DNA from: Eubacterium sp. OM08-24
GTDB lineage: Bacteria > Bacillota > Clostridia > Oscillospirales > Acutalibacteraceae
DNA: 64,000 bases
NCBI RefSeq assembly: GCF_003438075.1
Contig: NZ_QSTA01000010.1
Location: forward strand, 3,167-67,166
Reading direction: 5' to 3'
Below, one piece after another: positions 59,987 to 64,000 of this stretch (the stretch's first letter is position 1; each line of letters begins with the position of its first letter). Below the pieces are notes generated by a model, which saw nothing but the letters and a program-made list of their open reading frames with translations, searched no databases and had not been told where the DNA came from. The position numbers and the translations under genes were made by a program.

Positions 59987-60922
59987 CTATCTGCTGTCAC
60001 GGTCTGCTCGTTGCCTGAGATACTTGTTGTAATGCTCCAATGCTTTGCAGACAAAATCCTCCGTCTGACTGACGGGAATGTTTTTCGGGATAAGCTGTCT
60101 TACTCTGTCGCCCCTTAGCACAATCTTCTCTTTCTGGTTTGGCTTTTCCTCCGACATAATGGCTTGGATAGCTTCGGTTGTGAGTTTACCCTCATCGAAA
60201 AACTTTCGCATACGGATAGTCTGGTCGTGAGAGGGAGTTGCGTCGTTCATATCAATCTCGTCAACTACATCACGCTGACAATCTTCGTCAAGATACGACA
60301 ATTCAACCGCCGGTCGCATTTTAATTCGCCCCTCATCAACAAATTCAAGCAGTTCGGGAACAAGATTTGTAAGGCGAACATAACGCTGAATTTGTGTTTG
60401 ACTTTCGCCACTCTGTGCCGCAAGTTCTTCTCTTGAATAATTTTGTCCCACTGGGACTAAATTATTTTTCGTAGGTCTGCCTGCTTGTCTTTTCATTGCG
60501 TCCAATCGCATTTTGTAGGCAAAGGCTTTTTCAGAGGGAAGTATCTGCGACCTTTGGAAATTACTTTCCACCATTAAAATTGTGGCTTCATCTCGATTAA
60601 GGTCAACAACCTCACATCTTAGCGTTTCAAAACCGGCAAGTTCGCTTGCTCGTTTTCGTCTGTGACCGGATACGAGTTCATATCTTCCGTCCTCTTTCTG
60701 CCTTACCGTTGCCGGTGTAATCACTCCACGCTCCTTGATACTCTCGACAAGCTGTTGCATATCTTCATCGTCCCTGACCTTAAACGGGTGGTCGGGGAAA
60801 TCGTCAATCAGCTCTAATGGAATATCTCGGATTTTAGAAAGTCTTTCTTCCTCTCTCTATGCCTGCGTTGTAAAAAGGTCATCGAGCCTCGTGAGAGTGA
60901 AGTCGCTCTTTCTTCCTGCCAT
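59987..60922 (-). pseudogene. parB: ParB-family protein gene with an amber codon at codon 22
   Basis: From an ATG at 60922, which overlaps the end of parA, the frame reads MAGRKSDFTLTRLDDLFTTQA and then TAG (60857-60859). It continues REEERLSKIRDIPLELI into an intact ParB: the nuclease-like fold ELVSGHRRKRASELAGFETL, then the helix-turn-helix SREELAAQSGESQTQIQRYVRL and a C-terminal domain. The next ATG (60760) would give 257 residues lacking the N-terminal segment that normally contacts ParA. The amber change is one base from CAG or GAG. Either the product is truncated, the stop is suppressed, or it is a sequencing error. Confidence 0.8.
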
Positions 60923-61703
60923 CGGCTAACACCTCCTTCGTAAATTCGGTGTATGCCTTTGACACCGTACTGTTTGGCTCATAAGCAAAAATGCTCTTTC
61001 CTTTGGAAGAAGTTTCTGCGGCTTTTACAGCAATCGGAATAGATGTGCGATACAGCTTAATCTGATTTCCGAAATTCTCCCGCAAAGCTTCCACCGTACT
61101 TTTGGCGAGGTTTGTGCGGTTATCCACCAAAGTGAGAAGCATACCGTCTATCTTAATATCCTGATTGATATACTTCTTGACTTTTGAAATGGTCTGCACA
61201 AGCTGGGTCATACCCTTAGCCGGCAAATACTGTGCCTGCACCGGAATAATCACGCTGTCTGCCGCAGATAGAGCATTGAGTGTTACCATACTCAGTGAGG
61301 GCATACAGTCAATCAGAACAAACTCATATCTGTCTTTGACCTGACTTAAATAATTCCTCAAAGTGGTTTCTCTGCTCATAGCGTTCATTAGGTTATATTC
61401 CATCGCCGAAAGTTCAAGGTTCGCCGGTAAAAGGTCAACACCTTCCTCGTGGTGCAGGATACCGTCTGTCGGGTCATTCATCGTTTCACTAATCACATCT
61501 GTAAGTTTCGTTGCAAGCGTGATACCCAAGTTATCCGTATCTCTCCAACCGAGACAGGTGGTTAAATCTCCCTGTGGGTCTGCGTCAATGAGCAAGACTT
61601 TCTTACCCTGCATTGCAAGACCAACACCAAGATTAACCGTTGTCGTTGTCTTTCCGACTCCGCCTTTTTGATTGCATATGGCAATCGTTTTGCAGTTTGA
61701 CAC
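60879..61703 (-). CDS. parA: ParA/Soj-family partition ATPase
   Basis: The start is a GTG at 61703 after AGGAGG, giving 274 residues. The deviant Walker A is CNQKGGVGKTTTTVNLG, and Walker A' and B are LLIDADPQGDLTT and FVLIDCMPSLSMVTLNAL. On ICEs such genes stabilise the excised circular form. It is the first gene of a parA-parB pair that reads toward the adhesin region. Two hairpins lie in its leader. Confidence 0.93.
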   Translation of the reverse strand: MSNCKTIAICNQKGGVGKTTTTVNLGVGLAMQGKKVLLIDADPQGDLTTCLGWRDTDNLGITLATKLTDVISETMNDPTDGILHHEEGVDLLPANLELSAMEYNLMNAMSRETTLRNYLSQVKDRYEFVLIDCMPSLSMVTLNALSAADSVIIPVQAQYLPAKGMTQLVQTISKVKKYINQDIKIDGMLLTLVDNRTNLAKSTVEALRENFGNQIKLYRTSIPIAVKAAETSSKGKSIFAYEPNSTVSKAYTEFTKEVLADGRKKERLHSHEAR

Positions 61704-61730
61704 CTCTTGCGTCCTCCTTTCGATTTATTC

Positions 61731-61781
61731 ATAGCCAATAAAAACGGCTATGTACTTGACCGTTTCATTTTCTAAACGGTC
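61731..61781 (-). promoter_or_regulatory. Two hairpins in the parA leader
   Basis: ATAGCC-N9-GGCTAT (61731-61751) and GACCGTTT-N8-AAACGGTC (61758-61781) lie within 80 nt of the parA start. They could be an attenuator, or ParA/ParB binding sites. Confidence 0.6.
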
Positions 61782-62107
61782 GTGGCAATATTTATTCTCA
61801 ATATCCCTTGCCAAGCATATCGCTTTCGGGAAGTCATTAAGGAACAGACTGCTTATCTGTATCATAGGAATCTAACCTCTGCCGGGTACTCCGCCAGCTC
61901 CGTAGAGAAGTATCATTATCTTTCTGACCGTCATCGCCATATCGGTTGCAATCCGATACTCATAGCAGGAGTTCTCGCTGTTCTGAAATTTTCAGAAGTT
62001 TCGGCGTACCTACTAAAGTGGCTATCATCAGAATTAAAGTCTTAACGACCTGTGTATTCAGTTGTCAAAGAACAAGTGAAAAGGCTTCCGTTTTCATCAT
62101 CAGGAAT

Positions 62108-62157
62108 TAACCCCTTCACTCATTGCACAAAAGGCTTCATTTTGGACACCCAAAATC
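62108..62157. repeat. 50-bp perfect direct repeat, copy 2
   Basis: It is identical to 1465-1514, with the next base on each side different. As at copy 1, the sequence just upstream on the minus strand is an A/T-rich run resembling the KNFKKFYE-coding end of the sigma-like gene, though no intact gene is present. This suggests that a sigma-gene tail plus the 50-bp element was copied here. Confidence 0.9.
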
Positions 62158-62196
62158 GCTGCTTTTCCGAAAAAATTTCAAAAAATTTTAGACAAC

Positions 62197-62234
62197 AAAA
62201 AAAGCCGCCTGTTTCGGTTAAAAAAACAGACGGC
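62197..62234 (-). terminator. Terminator of the 57-residue gene
   Basis: On the minus strand GCCGTCTGTTT pairs with AAACAGGCGGC (one G-U pair) and is followed by TTTTTTT (62197-62203). It is a strong intrinsic terminator. Confidence 0.88.
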
Positions 62235-62248
62235 ATAAATGCTTGAAA

Positions 62249-62422
62249 TTATTTGATTTTCAGTTTCTTTTTCTTTGCGGACAGCACTTTCAGAAGAACT
62301 TCATCTACTGCGTCGGTGTATCTTCCTTGTACTATGAGGTTGTTTTTCAGATTGATAAGCGACTGTAGCACTCTGCTTTGCTCATCATCGGTTAGATAAA
62401 TGTGATATTTCTTTTCTCTCAT
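62249..62422 (-). CDS. Conserved 57-residue ICE protein
   Basis: The ATG overlaps the stop of the zinc-ribbon gene (ATGA). The protein reads KKYHIYLTDDEQSRVLQSLI, continues with INLKNNLIVQGRYTDAVDE and ends in a Lys-rich tail (LSAKKKKLKIK). I recall near-identical short proteins on many Clostridial mobile elements, annotated as hypothetical. The helical core and basic tail suggest nucleic-acid binding. It is closed by a strong terminator. Confidence 0.75.
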   Translation of the reverse strand: MREKKYHIYLTDDEQSRVLQSLINLKNNLIVQGRYTDAVDEVLLKVLSAKKKKLKIK

Positions 62423-63807
62423 CGACTGTTCCTCCAGTTCTTAAATATTTTCCTGATTATCTTAACATCTTCTTCTGTATCGGAAGATATAAATATATGT
62501 ACGCTCTGAAATGCTGCTTTGATACGCTGTGCATATTCGGGTTCCGCTTCGTTTGGTTTCATCTGCAACTTAATGAGTTTGATTCCACGTTGTTTACAGA
62601 GATGTTCCTTTAGTATGTCTATCTTCTCCGAGTCCGTATTCACTTGAATGGCAATCTGCTCCAGTGGGATATATACATCAAGTGGAATGCCGAATAACCT
62701 ATCAGAGCCAAGTTCAACTTTCAATCCTTTCAAATTGGCATAATAACTGATTACAAGAGCCGGGAACAATGACAGATACTCCTGCTCACATATTCTGCAC
62801 CCTTTTCCGAGAACAGTACGCTCGTTTATCTTCATACTCCAAGAATGACCGTATCTGCATTGCCACCATGCTCTCTTTGCCGAATTTCTTGAAACTTCTG
62901 TCGGTTTTAACTTGTTTAATTCATAATCCCACTCAACAAGCAATTCTCTATCAGTTGTTGCAAGGTCATTGTATCCGGCAAGCACTTCTCGCTCTGCACA
63001 GACAGGGCAAACCGTTCCTTTCACACGGGCATTTATAACTGATTTCCACTCGTTTCCACATTTTCTGCAATGCCACCATACATTTTTCCTCGACTTTGCA
63101 TTGACTTCATCCGGTTGCAGAGGATAGTTTTTCTCTGACCATTCTTTCGCTATCTGTGGGTGTGTACTTTTCAGGTCATTTTTTCCTTTAATAAATATAT
63201 AGCCACTGCAACAGGGGCATTTACTGCCACCAGAACGAGTAGAGATAAGCGTATTCCATTCATAACCGCAGGTTCTGCACTTCCACCAAGCCTTGCTGTT
63301 TGCAAACGCCATAACTTCGGTAGGCTTCTTTTCATTCTTATCAGACCATTCGTCTGCAACTTCCGGGAACAGGGTTGCAAGGTCATTAAATCCTGCAAGC
63401 ACTTTATTATGGGAGCAATACGGACAGCCTGTTTTGTTGATGGTTCTGCTCTTTACAGTGGCTATCCATTCGTGTCCTAATTTACATTTCCATATCACTT
63501 TCTTGTGTGAGCCGATAGATACCTCTGTCGGTTTGATTTCATTTTCCTCTGACCACTCTGAAGCTAATTCCGGCTTCAATGTACTTAAATCGTTAATGCC
63601 TGCAACTACTCTTGCACCGGAGCATATCGGGCATTTCTCGCCGTTGGAACGAGCCTTTACGCTTGTTTCCCATTCGTGACCGCAAGCACCTTTCCACCAT
63701 ACTTTCTTATTCGAGCCGAAAGTTATACTGTCCGGTGTCAGTGGTAAATTCTTTTCTGACCACTCTGCAATCAATTCTGGATGTACTGCCGCTAAGCTGT
63801 TACTCAT
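62419..63807 (-). CDS. Zinc-ribbon array protein with a degenerate nuclease-like C-terminus
   Basis: The ATG at 63807 (MSNSLAAVHPELIAEWS) follows GTGGAGG, giving 462 residues. Five repeats of about 65-70 residues each hold an HPELIAEWSEKN-type start, a WW/WKC segment and a CPxC pair (CPICSG, CPYCSH, CPCCSG, CPVCAE, CRICEQ). They belong to the treble-clef/zinc-ribbon (DUF4379-like) type. The last 110 residues (IPLDVYIPLEQIAIQVN; ILKEHLCKQRGIKLIKL) resemble a Vsr/PD-(D/E)xK nuclease with Asp and Lys kept but Gln where Glu is expected. A DNA-binding protein, possibly with lost cleavage, is inferred. Confidence 0.78.
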   Translation of the reverse strand: MSNSLAAVHPELIAEWSEKNLPLTPDSITFGSNKKVWWKGACGHEWETSVKARSNGEKCPICSGARVVAGINDLSTLKPELASEWSEENEIKPTEVSIGSHKKVIWKCKLGHEWIATVKSRTINKTGCPYCSHNKVLAGFNDLATLFPEVADEWSDKNEKKPTEVMAFANSKAWWKCRTCGYEWNTLISTRSGGSKCPCCSGYIFIKGKNDLKSTHPQIAKEWSEKNYPLQPDEVNAKSRKNVWWHCRKCGNEWKSVINARVKGTVCPVCAEREVLAGYNDLATTDRELLVEWDYELNKLKPTEVSRNSAKRAWWQCRYGHSWSMKINERTVLGKGCRICEQEYLSLFPALVISYYANLKGLKVELGSDRLFGIPLDVYIPLEQIAIQVNTDSEKIDILKEHLCKQRGIKLIKLQMKPNEAEPEYAQRIKAAFQSVHIFISSDTEEDVKIIRKIFKNWRNSR

Positions 63808-63879
63808 ATCAAAACCTCCACTTCCTCTGTGATTAAAGTATATGAGGTTTCGGCTTTTTCTTGTAGTTTGCAAATATCC

Positions 63880-63932
63880 GTAAAAATAGAAAAAGCCCTT
63901 TGAGAAAAGATTTCTCCTCTCTCAAAGGGCTT
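63880..63932 (-). terminator. Terminator of a gene entering from the right
   Basis: AAGCCCTTTGAGA (63893-63905) pairs exactly with TCTCAAAGGGCTT (63920-63932), a 13-bp stem, followed on the minus strand by TTTCTATTTTTA. It ends the partial gene at the right edge and precedes the zinc-ribbon gene. Confidence 0.88.
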
Positions 63933-63952
63933 GATAAATGGGAATTTTCAAA

Positions 63953-64000
63953 TTAGTCTTTGCAAATAACCTTTGAACCTTCACCATCAATTACAATTCC
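63953..64000 (-). CDS. C-terminal end of an unknown gene
   Basis: A minus-strand frame entering from the right edge reads GIVIDGEGSKVICKD and stops at TAA, 20 nt before the perfect terminator. The correct position relative to a terminator is the only support. The product cannot be identified. Confidence 0.45.
   Translation of the reverse strand, partial: GIVIDGEGSKVICKD

Larger units (their letters stand above)
61704..62248. other. Gene-free stretch of 545 bp upstream of parA
   Basis: I find no supported gene here. It holds two hairpins just before parA, a 13-bp palindrome (CTGAAATTTTCAG, 61982-61994), one copy of the 50-bp repeat (62108-62157) and, next to it, a T/A-rich remnant resembling the 3' end of the sigma-like gene. 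The terminator of the 57-residue gene follows. A plus-strand frame of 87 codons (61782-62045) has no ribosome-binding site or recognisable product. Confidence 0.7.

Noticed and set aside
61782..62045. 87-codon plus-strand frame upstream of parA
   Set aside because: No ribosome-binding site and no recognisable product; the region is better explained by leader hairpins and repeat remnants.
1..64000. CRISPR arrays, rRNA or tRNA genes, insertion sequences
   Set aside because: I saw no regularly spaced direct repeats, no rRNA-like stretches, no convincing cloverleaf with the usual conserved loops, and no transposase with terminal inverted repeats. A covariance-model scan would settle the RNA question.

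Overview
This window is almost entirely one large integrative and conjugative element (ICE) of the Tn1549/Tn5382-like type found in gut Clostridia (Lachnospiraceae/Oscillospiraceae). I base this on the conjugation gene order, the Firmicute ribosome-binding sites (AAGGAGG), the sortase B/SpaA pair, and the moderately low GC. Nearly all element genes lie on the minus strand. Neither end is inside the window: the left edge cuts a fourth Xis-like gene, beyond which an integrase would be expected, and the right edge cuts an unknown gene.

Layout. 0-2.1 kb: four tandem excisionase-like genes, a MazF-type toxin with a zinc ribbon, and a sigma-70-like factor. 2.2-6.3 kb: a LexA-independent DNA-damage style switch. 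An Xre repressor and an ImmA-like metalloprotease diverge from an operon encoding DinB polymerase, a LexA/S24-like small protein, a second IrrE-like metalloprotease and a Com-like zinc finger. The shared control region has four copies of one operator. 6.4-15.03 kb: an oxidative/thiol-stress island. It holds trxB (broken by a stop codon), two thioredoxins, a Crp/Fnr regulator, a CoA-disulfide reductase-rhodanese, a rhodanese, an SDR, rubredoxin, desulfoferrodoxin, a flavin reductase-rubredoxin-rubrerythrin fusion, PerR/Fur and a 5'-truncated yaaA. Three promoters in it carry the same operator at the same distance from the -10 box. 15.1-20.4 kb: LexA, a WYL regulator, YolD and a UvrX-type polymerase, with a transglutaminase and a methyltransferase inserted between the last two. 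20.4-29.0 kb: a type I restriction-modification system (hsdR-hsdM-hsdS) with its own tyrosine recombinase, silent hsdS parts and four copies of an inverted-repeat core, i.e. a DNA-inversion specificity switch. 29-30.5 kb: small regulators and a SLOG-family protein.

30.5-44.5 kb: the conjugation machine. It comprises a CHAP/lysozyme cell-wall hydrolase, membrane protein, sortase B, VirB4, PrgI, VirB6/TrbL, a Maff2 pilin-like protein, VirD4, an ArdC-like protein, PcfB, MobP relaxase, MobC and a candidate oriT. A nucleotidyltransferase-fold gene with its own promoter and terminator sits inside this operon. 44.5-54.7 kb: DUF3846, Toprim/DUF3991 primase-like, a 2613-residue methylase-helicase with tnpV overprinted in another frame, and small proteins. 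54.6-59.7 kb: a SpaA-like thioester adhesin with a TPKTG sorting signal, and a lipoprotein. 60-63.8 kb: ParB (amber codon near the start), ParA, a small protein and a zinc-ribbon array protein with a degenerate nuclease-like tail.

The strongest leads are the invertible type I R-M locus, the Xre/ImmA/IrrE/DinB switch, the Crp/Fnr operator set with fixed spacing, the self-contained nucleotidyltransferase cargo in the conjugation operon, the overprinted tnpV, and three in-frame stop codons in otherwise intact genes. All identifications come from reading the sequence; no database search was run.
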